From Thermoguttaceae bacterium (lineage in GTDB: Bacteria; Planctomycetota; Planctomycetia; Pirellulales; Thermoguttaceae), in assembly GCA_017937485.1 (NCBI GenBank), contig JAGBDN010000054.1, forward strand, positions 44,031 to 108,030: DNA of 64,000 nucleotides, in the 5' to 3' direction. Below are positions 43,037 to 51,897 of this stretch, one piece after another. How positions within the stretch are numbered: the first letter of the stretch is position 1; the number at the start of each line of letters is the position of its first letter. The notes beneath the pieces are model-generated. The model was given only the letters and a program-made list of their open reading frames with translations. It was not told the origin of the DNA and ran no database searches. The position numbers were made by a program, and so were the translations under genes.

Positions 43037-44350
43037 ATGGCCGCTTTCCCGGAAGTCAATAAGATTAAGTACGAAGGTCCCGACTCGACCAATCCGCTCG
43101 CGTTCCGTCATTACAACGCCGACGAAATCGTCGAAGGGAAATCGATGAAGGAGTGGCTCCGCTTCTCCTGCGCGTTCTGGCACACGATGCGGATGACCGG
43201 TTCCGACCCGTTCGGCGCCGCCACGATGTCGCGTCCTTGGGACGACGGTTCCGAATCGATTGAAAACGCTCAAAACCGCGTTCGCGTCTTCTTCGAATTC
43301 CTCGAAAAATGCGGTTTCCAATACTACGCCTTCCACGACCGCGACGTCGCGCCGGAAGGGAAAACGCTCGCCGAATCGAACAAAAACCTCGACGAAGTCG
43401 TTAAAGTCTTCAAAGAAGAATCGGAACGCACCGGCGTCACGATGCTTTGGGGCACCGCGAACCTCTTCGGCAACCCGCGCTATATGCACGGCGCCGCCAC
43501 CAGCTCGAACGCCGACGCGTTCGCCTACGCCGCCGCGCAAGTCAAGAAAGCGCTCGAAGTTTCGCTCGAACTCAAAGCGCAAGGCTACACCTTCTGGGGC
43601 GGTCGCGAAGGTTACCAATGCATTTGGAACACCGATATGAAGCGCGAAGCCGACCACTTGGCCGCGTTTATGCATATGGCGGTCGACTACGCGAAGGAAA
43701 TCGGCTTCAAGGGCCAATTCTACTTCGAACCGAAACCGAAGGAACCGACGAAGCACCAATACGACTACGACTGCGCCGCTTGCATCAACTTCCTGCGCGC
43801 TTACGGTCTCGAAAACGACGTCAAGATGAACATCGAGACGAACCACGCGACGCTGGCCGGCCACTCGGTCGAACACGAAATGGAATACGCCGCGAGCCAA
43901 GGTTTCCTCGGTTCCGTCGACGCGAACGCCGGCGATATGCTCCTCGGCTGGGACACCGACCAATTCCCGACCGACCTCTATATGACGACGAAAATGGCTT
44001 ACGTCCTCATGAAGTACGGCGGGTTCACGACCGGCGGTCTCAACTTCGACGCGAAAGTCCGTCGCGAGAGCTTCGAACCGATCGACCTCTTCTACGCGCA
44101 CATCGGCGGGATGGACGCTTTCGCCAAGGGGCTTAAAGTCGCGGCGGCGATGCGCGCTTCCGGCGACCTGCAAGATATGCTGAAAACCCGCTACGCCACG
44201 TGGGATCGCGGGATCGGCGCCGAAATCGAAGCCGGCAAACACGACTTCAAATCGCTCGAAAAATATATGCTCGAAAAGGGCGAAATCGAGCCGAACATCA
44301 GCGGTCGCCAAGAGCTGATCGAAAACGTGATGAACCGTTTCATCTTCTGA
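43037..44350 (+). CDS. xylA: Xylose isomerase
   Basis: A 437-residue class II xylose isomerase (D-xylose to D-xylulose). Catalytic His100 and Asp103 lie in AFHDRDV. Metal ligands are visible as Glu231/Lys233 ([16 protein letters not shown]), Glu267, His270 ([12 protein letters not shown]), Asp295, and Asp306/Asp308 ([10 protein letters not shown]). The AGGAG site is strong, and codon choice is more uniform (GAA, AAC, GGC, GTC) than in most neighbours, suggesting high expression. There is no xylulokinase nearby. With the GH51 enzyme in this window it fits growth on plant arabinoxylan. Confidence 0.97.
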   Translation: MAAFPEVNKIKYEGPDSTNPLAFRHYNADEIVEGKSMKEWLRFSCAFWHTMRMTGSDPFGAATMSRPWDDGSESIENAQNRVRVFFEFLEKCGFQYYAFHDRDVAPEGKTLAESNKNLDEVVKVFKEESERTGVTMLWGTANLFGNPRYMHGAATSSNADAFAYAAAQVKKALEVSLELKAQGYTFWGGREGYQCIWNTDMKREADHLAAFMHMAVDYAKEIGFKGQFYFEPKPKEPTKHQYDYDCAACINFLRAYGLENDVKMNIETNHATLAGHSVEHEMEYAASQGFLGSVDANAGDMLLGWDTDQFPTDLYMTTKMAYVLMKYGGFTTGGLNFDAKVRRESFEPIDLFYAHIGGMDAFAKGLKVAAAMRASGDLQDMLKTRYATWDRGIGAEIEAGKHDFKSLEKYMLEKGEIEPNISGRQELIENVMNRFIF

Positions 44351-44618
44351 AACGAAAAGGTTTATCGCGTTTGACGGCGGCGTTTGTCGCGCGTCGCGTC
44401 GAGACGGTCGCTCGCGGAGCGAGGCGTTGGGACGCGACGGCGAAAACGTCGCGAACTTTGCGGCTTTAACGGCGTCGTTTGATGAAACGGCGCCGAGGGG
44501 TCGCGTTTTGTTTTATCGGGACGCGTTGCGGCGGCGAACGAAGCGGCGCAAGTCGAACGCGTCTCGCCGTTTTTCCCCTTAAATTAATACAAACGAAACG
44601 AACGCGCGGCGCGCCGAT

Positions 44619-47600
44619 ATGACGTCAGATTCTTCTCATTCCCGCCCGATTTCCGACGCGTCGCGGCGCGAACCGTCGACGTTCGACGGCGCCGCGTCCG
44701 CCGCTTTTGGCGCTTCGGCGTCGAGAAACGGCGCGTCCGAATCGTTCGACGGCGAAGCGTCGACTTCCGCTCTTTCGCCTTCCGCGGACGACGCGCTTTT
44801 TTCCTTCGACGACGCGTCGACGCGAACGAGCGCTCCGCCGTTTGGCGCGGAAAACGACGAAGAAAACGAACGGCTCGAAAACGAGAGAACGGTCGTTTCG
44901 CGAACGCCTCCGGTCGAAGCCGAGCGAAAGAACGACGCGTCGGGCGGTTCCGTTCCTCCGGACGACGCGTTCGACGGGGCCGACGGCGGCGCGTTGAAGC
45001 CGGGCGCGACGTTCGGGCACTTCGTCGTTACGAAGTATATCGGCGGCGGCGGAATGGGGCGCGTTTACGAAGGACGCGACACGGCGCTCGACCGCAAAGT
45101 CGCGATTAAAGTCCTTCCGCGTCAACGGGCGCAAGACGTCGGAACGGTCGCTCGTTTCTTGAACGAAGCGAAATCGGCGGCGCGCTTAAATCACGAGCAT
45201 ATCGCTCAAGTTTATTTTTGCGGCGAAGAAAACGGCGTTCCGTTCATCGCGTTCGAATACGTTTACGGCGTCAATCTCCGCGACTACGTTCGCGAACGCG
45301 GCGTTCTCGAGTTGGACGAAGCGATCGGTTACGTGTTGCAGGCGGCCGACGCGTTGGCGCACGCGGCGGCGCACGGCGTTACGCACCGCGACGTAAAACC
45401 GTCGAATATCATCGTTACCCCGCAAAAACGCGCCAAGCTCATCGATATGGGGCTCGCGCGCCTTCTCAAAAACGACGTGGTCGACGATTTGACCGAAAGC
45501 GGCGTTACGCTCGGCACCTTCGACTATATTTCTCCGGAGCAAGCCCGCGATCCGCGCGACGCCGACGTCCGCAGCGATATTTATTCGCTCGGCTGCACCT
45601 TCTATTATATGTTGGTCGGAACGCCGCCCTTCCCGGAAGGGACGATGTTGCAGAAACTCCTGCAGCACCAAGGGGACGAACCGCCCGACGTGCGCGAAGC
45701 GAATCCGGCGATTCCGATCGAAGTGGCGGCGGTCGTCAAAAAAATGATGCGCAAGCTCCCGGACGATCGGTACCAAACGCCGGAATCGTTGATTTTGGAC
45801 TTGCGCGAAATCGCCGAGATGATCGGGTTGCGCCTTTCCGGACGCGGCTTTATCGACGTCGCCGCCGAAGAGCGTCGCGTCGCGCCGCCGACGCCGCGAA
45901 CCCCGGCGGCGATCGTTTGCGTCGTCTTTTTAGCGTTTGTCGCCGTTCTCTATTGGAGTCCGGGAAGACCGGCGCCGACTCTTCCGGTCGTTGAAACGCC
46001 GATCGCGCCGGTCGCGTCGCCGACCGATTCCGGCGCCGAAACGCGAACGACGGAAAAAGGGAGCGTTTCGACGAGCGCGAACGACGGCGTCGGCGGAACC
46101 TTGGGGAGCGAAGTGGAAACGTCGTCGGTTTCGAGCGCGAGCGAACTCGACGGCGAAATTTTGGCGTCGGCGGAACTCGACGCGTTGCGCGCCGAAGAAC
46201 GAATCGGCGCCGTCGACGCGCCGCCGCTTTACGTCGACGACGGGGCCGAATGGCGACGTTCCTTTTTGAGCGGTTCGGCGACGAGCGACGACTCGAAACG
46301 CGTCGCTTGGGGTTGGCGTTCTCGGCGGCGCGTCGCCGCGTCGGCCGATTGGAGCGACGGTTCGGCGGCGTCGAACCGCGACGGCGGCGCTCTCGACGTT
46401 CGATTCTTCGCGACCGCGTATTCGTTTTTAGGAACGTCGGCGACTTCGAGCGCGAGCGGAACCCGAACGGACGTCGCGTCGACGAACGCGACGCGAACGG
46501 TCGACCGCGTCGGCGACGGCCCGCAAACGTTCGCGACGTTGCAAGCGGCGTTGGCGACCGGTTCCGGCGGCGCGGACGAACGGCCGCTTCGCGTCGAGTT
46601 AAAATTTGACGGCGCGTTGGCGACGCCGCCGATTTCGCTGGTCGGGCGCAAAGTCGAGATCGTCGCCGCCGACGGTTTTCGACCGACGCTAGTTTTTACT
46701 CCGCGCAACGTCGCCGACGGCGGTTGGGAAGAGCGGATGTTCTTCTTGAACGCGAGCGAACTGACTTTGCGCGGCGTCGCGATCGATTTTACCGTTCCGA
46801 CGCAAGACGTCGTCGCGTCGAAATGGTCGGTCTTCGAGGCGACCGGTTCGACCCTTTTGACCTTGATCGATTCGTCGGCGACCGTTTGCAACGCGCCCGG
46901 CGAAGCGTTTTCCGCGCCGTTGCACTCGAACGTCGCGATTTTCCGATCGACTTTCGAAACGGCGGCGCTCGGCGAGTTGGAGGAAAGCGGTTCCGAACCG
47001 GAACGCGGCGCGACGAGCGTTCGACTCGACGGCGTCTTTGCGCGCGGCGAAGCGGCGTTGTTCGCGACGAACGGCGTCGGCGATTCCTTGGAGGCGCGGC
47101 GGTGCGGTTTCAACGTTTCCGGCCCGATTTTTTGGGCGAACGAAGCGGAACAGACGGGGACGGTCGCGCCGTCGGACGTCGCCGAACGTTCGACCTTGAA
47201 CTTCGACCGGGTCGTCGTCGTCGGGCGTTCGGCGTTGGCGAGTCTTGGCGAACGCGGGAAAGACGGCGAGTTGACGCCGATCGACGTCGCGTTGACGCAT
47301 TCGGCGATTTGGCTCGGGGGCGCGCCGTTGGCGACGGCTTCGACGGTTCGCGAACGAGAAACGAATCCGACGCCGGGCGCTTGGAATCTCGACGGTTCGC
47401 TGTTGCTCGACGCGGAGCCGGCGTTGCGAACGCGAACGCGGCAAACGGCGACGACTCGCGATTGGCCGCTGGAGTTCGACGCGCCGCCGAACGCGTCCGC
47501 CAAATTGAACGATTTGAGCCCGGACGCGGTCGCGCGGCTTTTGGAAACGCCGCCGCATCGGTTTGCGTCGACCGATTTCGAGCGTTGGATTTTAACGCCC

Positions 47601-47711
47601 GCGCAAACGTCGTCGGCGCTCGACTCGGCGACGCGGGAACTGGCCGAAGAGATTAAAGCGATCGTCGTCGACGGAACGCCGAGTTCAAAATCGCGCGACG
47701 CGACCTTCTGA
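44619..47711 (+). CDS. Membrane serine/threonine kinase with large extracytoplasmic region
   Basis: A 1030-residue receptor-like kinase. Residues 1-130 are acidic and low-complexity. The kinase domain is about 134-402, with glycine loop IGGGGMGRVYEG, Lys164, catalytic HRDVKPSN (257-264) and DMG instead of DFG (276-278). GTFDYISPEQAR marks the activation segment. One transmembrane helix lies at 429-446. The 580-residue outer part begins Ser/Thr-rich and continues into a possible beta-helix-like module (residues about 625-960: QTFATLQAALATGSGG, VEIVAADGFRPTLVF, LTLRGVAIDF). The signal sensed is unknown. It is followed by ASCH and FHA/sigma54 genes on the same strand. Confidence 0.88.
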   Translation: MTSDSSHSRPISDASRREPSTFDGAASAAFGASASRNGASESFDGEASTSALSPSADDALFSFDDASTRTSAPPFGAENDEENERLENERTVVSRTPPVEAERKNDASGGSVPPDDAFDGADGGALKPGATFGHFVVTKYIGGGGMGRVYEGRDTALDRKVAIKVLPRQRAQDVGTVARFLNEAKSAARLNHEHIAQVYFCGEENGVPFIAFEYVYGVNLRDYVRERGVLELDEAIGYVLQAADALAHAAAHGVTHRDVKPSNIIVTPQKRAKLIDMGLARLLKNDVVDDLTESGVTLGTFDYISPEQARDPRDADVRSDIYSLGCTFYYMLVGTPPFPEGTMLQKLLQHQGDEPPDVREANPAIPIEVAAVVKKMMRKLPDDRYQTPESLILDLREIAEMIGLRLSGRGFIDVAAEERRVAPPTPRTPAAIVCVVFLAFVAVLYWSPGRPAPTLPVVETPIAPVASPTDSGAETRTTEKGSVSTSANDGVGGTLGSEVETSSVSSASELDGEILASAELDALRAEERIGAVDAPPLYVDDGAEWRRSFLSGSATSDDSKRVAWGWRSRRRVAASADWSDGSAASNRDGGALDVRFFATAYSFLGTSATSSASGTRTDVASTNATRTVDRVGDGPQTFATLQAALATGSGGADERPLRVELKFDGALATPPISLVGRKVEIVAADGFRPTLVFTPRNVADGGWEERMFFLNASELTLRGVAIDFTVPTQDVVASKWSVFEATGSTLLTLIDSSATVCNAPGEAFSAPLHSNVAIFRSTFETAALGELEESGSEPERGATSVRLDGVFARGEAALFATNGVGDSLEARRCGFNVSGPIFWANEAEQTGTVAPSDVAERSTLNFDRVVVVGRSALASLGERGKDGELTPIDVALTHSAIWLGGAPLATASTVRERETNPTPGAWNLDGSLLLDAEPALRTRTRQTATTRDWPLEFDAPPNASAKLNDLSPDAVARLLETPPHRFASTDFERWILTPAQTSSALDSATRELAEEIKAIVVDGTPSSKSRDATF

Positions 47712-47779
47712 AAGCTCGACGTTAAACGAACGAAGCGCGTCGGCGGAAAACGACGCGTCGAAAGAAAGACGAAACTAAA

Positions 47780-48310
47780 ATGAACGAGAAACGTTGCGAA
47801 GAACGGCGCGCCGTTGAAATTCCGACGCTCGACCTCGCCGCGTCGCCGGATTTAAAGGCGTTGACGATTCGAGCGCCTTGGGCTTGGGCGATCGCGCAAG
47901 GTTGGAAACGCGTCGAAAACCGGTCTTGGTCGACGCGGTTTCGGGGGCGAATCGCGATTCACGCCGCCGTTTCGAAGGAGTCGGACGGCGACGCGGCGGC
48001 GACGTTCGCCAACTTGGAGATCGAACCGCCGTCGGAGTTCGTTCGCGGCGCGATTATTGGAACGGTCGAACTGGTCGACGTGTTGCCGCTCGACGAGTTT
48101 TTGCGTCGGTTCGGCGGCGACCGATACGACCGCGGCTTTGCGCTCGGGCCCCTTTGCTGGGTCTTGCGGGAACCGCGCCTTTGCGTTCCGACGCCCTGTT
48201 CGGGCAACTTCCAGCTTTGGAACGTCGCGAGGCGGTTGGAGCTCGACCGCGAGCGCGCCGAAGGGCGAAAAAGCGTCGAGCGGCGAAAAAGTTCGACGAA
48301 CGGGCGTTAA
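47780..48310 (+). CDS. ASCH-domain protein
   Basis: A 176-residue cytoplasmic protein with the ASCH fold signature ALTIRAPWAWAIAQGWKRVENRSWSTRFRGRIAIHA (residues about 27-62; the W-A-I-G and E-N-R-x-W elements) and a later GAIIGTVELVDV strand followed by CWVLREP. ASCH domains bind RNA or modified nucleosides; some act as small nucleases or cytidine-derivative hydrolases. The specific role here is unknown. The tail from about 155 is basic. The ribosome site is weak. It lies between a receptor kinase and an FHA regulator with gaps of 68 and 96 bp. Confidence 0.85.
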   Translation: MNEKRCEERRAVEIPTLDLAASPDLKALTIRAPWAWAIAQGWKRVENRSWSTRFRGRIAIHAAVSKESDGDAAATFANLEIEPPSEFVRGAIIGTVELVDVLPLDEFLRRFGGDRYDRGFALGPLCWVLREPRLCVPTPCSGNFQLWNVARRLELDRERAEGRKSVERRKSSTNGR

Positions 48311-48406
48311 ACGGCGACGAGTTTGCGGGTTAACGCGGTATTAAGGCGATTTTAAGAACGAGCGCGGACGAAAAACCGCGCGTTTTGACGGAAAGCGGGC
48401 GGCGCG

Positions 48407-49843
48407 TTGGAATATTCGACTCAAAATCTCGAGCTGATCTGTTTTAGAAACGGCGCGCCGTCGGTCGCCTTCTTTTTGCGCAAAAATCGACCGACGACGA
48501 TAGGCCGCGCGTTCGAAAACGCCGTCGTCTTGAACGACGACCGATGCAGCCGTTTTCACGCGACGATTGAATTTCGGGACGAACGTTGGTTTTTGCGCGA
48601 CTTAAAGAGCCGCAACGGAACGACGGTCGACGGAAGAGCGGTCGACGGCGAAGCGGAAATTTTGATCGGTTCCAAAATTCAAATCGGGCGCGAAACGCTT
48701 CTCGTCGAAGCGGCGCGCACGTTCGAGGCGAGCGACGAACGTCGGGACGCTCCGTCGGAGATTTTGTCGACGCAAAATTTATTCGACCGCCAAAACGAGT
48801 TGACCGCCTATTTGAGCCGCGAGCGAACCGAAAACCGACGCTTGCGGAGCCTGCTCGGGCAAAATATCGAGATGATCGGCGTTTCGGACGCGATTCGAGC
48901 GGTCGAAGCGGCGGTCGAGCGAGCGGCGCGGTCGAAGGCGACCGTTTTAATCCGCGGCGAAAGCGGCGTCGGGAAGGAGTTGGTCGCGCGGGCGGCGCAC
49001 GAGAAGAGTTCGCGTCGGTTCGGCCCGATGATCTGCTTGAATTGCGCGGCGTTTTCCGAAAGTCTCTTGACGAGCGAACTTTTCGGACACGAGAAGGGCG
49101 CGTTCACCGGCGCGAGCGAAACGAAGATCGGCAAGTTTGAGGCGGCGGACGGCGGGACGATTTTTCTCGACGAGATCGCGGAGATGAATCCGGCGTTGCA
49201 AGCCGCTTTTTTGCGCGTTTTAGAGGGCGCGACGTTCGAACGGGTCGGCGGAAACAAACCGATTTCCGTCGATCTTCGCGTCGTCGCGGCGACGAATCGC
49301 AATTTGGAGGAAGAGGTCGCCGCCGGGCGTTTTCGTCGCGACTTGTATTTTCGGTTGCGCGTTTTGGAGATCGTCGTGCCGCCGTTGCGCGAGCGAGCCG
49401 GCGACGTCGACGCGTTGGCCGATTATTTTCTCGACAAATTTTCGCGCGAGACCGGGCGGCGTTATCTTGGGTTTTCGCCGGAGGCTCGGGCGACGCTCAA
49501 CGCGTATCCTTGGCCGGGGAACGTGCGCGAGTTGAAGAATATTGTCGAGCGCGCCGTTTTGATGGGAAATCCGCCGACGATCGAAAAGGCCGACTTGTTG
49601 ACGTCGGCGCTCGGCGTCGTCGAGCCGTCGCCGGTTGTTTGCGACTGTCAAAAACGCGTCGCGACGGCGGAAGACGTTCCGTTCGAGCCCGTTTCGTTGA
49701 AGGAAATGGAGCGCAAACTGGTTCTTGAAACGTTAAACTATTTCTCGTGGAATAAAAGCCGCGCCGCGAAGTCGTTGGGCGTCGAGAGAACGACGCTCGA
49801 CCGCAAAATCGCCGCGTATTCGTTGACGAAAGAGGCCGAATAG
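48407..49843 (+). CDS. FHA-domain sigma54-dependent transcriptional activator
   Basis: A 478-residue protein: an FHA domain (about 28-105; [36 protein letters not shown]) that should bind phosphothreonine, a short coiled linker (125-150), and an AAA+ domain with Walker A GESGVGK (184-190), GAFTGA (231-236, the sigma54 contact loop) and Walker [10 protein letters not shown]-terminal Fis-type helix-turn-helix follows ([20 protein letters not shown]). There is no receiver domain; control probably works through FHA binding to a phosphorylated protein, perhaps the receptor kinase two genes upstream. The start is TTG at 48407 and is less certain than the domains. Confidence 0.92.
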   Translation: MEYSTQNLELICFRNGAPSVAFFLRKNRPTTIGRAFENAVVLNDDRCSRFHATIEFRDERWFLRDLKSRNGTTVDGRAVDGEAEILIGSKIQIGRETLLVEAARTFEASDERRDAPSEILSTQNLFDRQNELTAYLSRERTENRRLRSLLGQNIEMIGVSDAIRAVEAAVERAARSKATVLIRGESGVGKELVARAAHEKSSRRFGPMICLNCAAFSESLLTSELFGHEKGAFTGASETKIGKFEAADGGTIFLDEIAEMNPALQAAFLRVLEGATFERVGGNKPISVDLRVVAATNRNLEEEVAAGRFRRDLYFRLRVLEIVVPPLRERAGDVDALADYFLDKFSRETGRRYLGFSPEARATLNAYPWPGNVRELKNIVERAVLMGNPPTIEKADLLTSALGVVEPSPVVCDCQKRVATAEDVPFEPVSLKEMERKLVLETLNYFSWNKSRAAKSLGVERTTLDRKIAAYSLTKEAE

Positions 49844-49860
49844 CGGTTCGATTCTTTCGC

Positions 49861-49896
49861 CGCGCCGACGGAAAGTCAACGTCGGCGCGTTTTTTT
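49861..49896 (+). terminator. Terminator of the FHA/sigma54 activator gene
   Basis: CGCGCCGACG/CGTCGGCGCG (10 bp, perfect) is followed by seven Ts. Confidence 0.93.
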
Positions 49897-49994
49897 CGTC
49901 GCGGGCGGAAAATTCTTAACGCTCGACGCGGAAGAGTCGCGGCGATAAAGCAAACGGCGCGTTCGGAAAAATTTTTGTCGTTCTTTTCTTTAAG

Positions 49995-50023
49995 TTGTAA
50001 TTTTCTCGCGAAAAATTTATCTT
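49995..50023 (+). promoter_or_regulatory. Sigma70 promoter for the porin gene
   Basis: TTGTAA (49995-50000), a 17-bp spacer and TATCTT (50018-50023), 78 bp before the chosen start. Confidence 0.6.
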
Positions 50024-50101
50024 TCCGCATTATTTTCTCGATGATAAGGTTGAGATTCTATCGAGCGGCGAGCTCGAAAATTTTAACGCGAGGAAATGCG
50101 G

Positions 50102-51664
50102 ATGAGATTCCAAGGATGGAAAAAGGCCGCGGCGGGCGCTCTTGTTTGCTCGCTCGGTTGGAGCGCGGCGGGCGCTTCGTTGGGCGCCGACGGTTTCGGC
50201 GGTTGGAACGCGGGCGAAGGAACGTCGCTCGTTTTGTCGACGGACGAGGCCGAAAACGGCGAATTAAGCGCCGAGATTGAAGAAGTCGGCGAGAATGAAA
50301 CGGACGCCGAAAGCGGCGACGCGTCGGTCGCTTTGGCGGACGGAATAGGCGGCGGCGATTTCGACGCGTTCGCGGAGGAAACGGCGGCGCTCCGAGCCGA
50401 ATTGGCGGCGCTGCGCGAAGAAACGGCGGCGCTCAAAGTCGATTTTGAGAGCGCGAAGACGAAAGAGGCGGAAACGGCGACGAAAAAAGCCGACCCGAAC
50501 GCTCCGTTCAGCTTGCGATTCAGCGGTCGGGCGGTCGCCGACGCGACGTTGACTTCCGCCGACGCCGAATTTAACGATTTTTACGGCGAAACGTCGAATA
50601 CTTGGCGTTTGCGCGACGTTTGCTTGTCGATGCGCGGCTCCGGGTACGGCAATCTTGAATATACGTTTTGCCTCGCCGTCGCCGAAAAAGTCAAGATTTA
50701 CGACTTTTATCTCCGTTGCAACGACACGCGTTACTTCGGCGACGTCCGAATCGGCCAGTTTCACGTCGAGTCGGGGATCGACTCGATGACGATTCTTTAC
50801 GACACGCCTTACGCGGTTTGCGACGAAGACGCGCAAATCTTCCGTTTAGGGCGCCGTTTTGGGATCGGTTCGACGCGGCATACCGCCGACGAACGCGTTC
50901 GACTTTTTACCGGAGCTTTTATTCCAAAGTCGTTTAATACGGAGCCTTATGGAACGTTCGACGACAATCCGGGGCTGGTCTTGAACGCGCGGCTTTCCGG
51001 AACGCCGATTTACGAGGAAGGCGAAGACGGTCTTCTAAACGAGCTGGCGCATCTCGGCGGAAGTTATTACTGGGTCGCGCCCGGTTCCGACGATTCGACG
51101 CAACGTTTCCGAACTCGCGGGCTCGGCGGGAGCTTTTCCGCGCCGTATTTCCTCGACGGAACGATTTCTCTCGCCGACCGTTCGTATTCCGTTTCGGAAA
51201 TCGAAACGGCTTGGCAGCGCAAAGGATTCGCGGCGACGGCGGACGCGTTCCTCAAGTCGGTCGAAGACGGCGGGAACGCGTATGGCGCGACCGTTGGCTC
51301 GCGTTGGATGTTGACGCCCGGTTGCGCTTGGGGGTATTCGAAGGATATGGGGCGTTTTTCCAGCCCGAAAATCGCCGAAGACGCCCGATTTGTTAATACG
51401 AAAGACCGCGTCGTCGCCGGAAATTGGGGCGCTTGGGAGCTTTTGGGGAAATGGAGCTGGACGGAAGCGAACAGTTTGCGCGAATCCGCGGGCGCGACGT
51501 ACGGAACGGTCAACCGTTTAACGACCGGTTTCAACTGGTATTGGAACGAGAAAACGATGTGGACGCTGAACTGGGAACGCGCTTTCATCGACGCGCAACG
51601 GGGCGGCGAAACGGTTGACGCGACGCACGACACGTTGATTTTGCAAGCGGCCGTTAAATTTTAG
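50102..51664 (+). CDS. OprP/OprO-like outer-membrane porin
   Basis: A 520-residue protein: signal peptide (about 1-28), an acidic region, a short coiled coil (ETAALRAELAALREETAALK, about residues 95-115), then a beta-barrel from about 140 (SLRFSGRAVADATL, LRDVCLSMRGSGYGNLEYTFCLAV, RIGQFHVESGIDSMT) ending in the outer-membrane signature LQAAVKF with terminal Phe. The coiled coil plus barrel layout is common in planctomycete porins of the phosphate-selective O/P type. The solute is not predictable. The ATG at 50102 has GAGG at 8-bp spacing; the ATG at 50096 is too close to it. Confidence 0.85.
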   Translation: MRFQGWKKAAAGALVCSLGWSAAGASLGADGFGGWNAGEGTSLVLSTDEAENGELSAEIEEVGENETDAESGDASVALADGIGGGDFDAFAEETAALRAELAALREETAALKVDFESAKTKEAETATKKADPNAPFSLRFSGRAVADATLTSADAEFNDFYGETSNTWRLRDVCLSMRGSGYGNLEYTFCLAVAEKVKIYDFYLRCNDTRYFGDVRIGQFHVESGIDSMTILYDTPYAVCDEDAQIFRLGRRFGIGSTRHTADERVRLFTGAFIPKSFNTEPYGTFDDNPGLVLNARLSGTPIYEEGEDGLLNELAHLGGSYYWVAPGSDDSTQRFRTRGLGGSFSAPYFLDGTISLADRSYSVSEIETAWQRKGFAATADAFLKSVEDGGNAYGATVGSRWMLTPGCAWGYSKDMGRFSSPKIAEDARFVNTKDRVVAGNWGAWELLGKWSWTEANSLRESAGATYGTVNRLTTGFNWYWNEKTMWTLNWERAFIDAQRGGETVDATHDTLILQAAVKF

Positions 51665-51702
51665 CGTTTTTAGAAAAAACTGCGCGTTTTAACGCGGTTG
51701 TT

Positions 51703-51733
51703 AACGTCGAACTTTTGGGTTCGGCGTTTTTTT
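51703..51733 (+). terminator. Terminator of the porin gene
   Basis: AACGTCGAAC/GTTCGGCGTT stem is followed by seven Ts. Confidence 0.85.
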
Positions 51734-51782
51734 ATCGACGCGGCGAACGATTTTAACGGTTGGCGCGGTCGCGACGCCCTCT

Positions 51783-51811
51783 TTGACGAAATCGGTCGCC
51801 GCCGGTATAAT
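51783..51811 (+). promoter_or_regulatory. Consensus sigma70 promoter for the heme-motif propeller gene
   Basis: TTGACG (51783-51788), a 17-bp spacer and a perfect TATAAT (51806-51811), 87 bp before the start codon. Confidence 0.85.
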
Positions 51812-51897
51812 AATAGCGTAACGGACGCCGGAACAAACGGCGGTTCGCGGCGTTGGAATGGAGCGAACAAAACGCGAAAAATTGCGGATTGGAAAAA

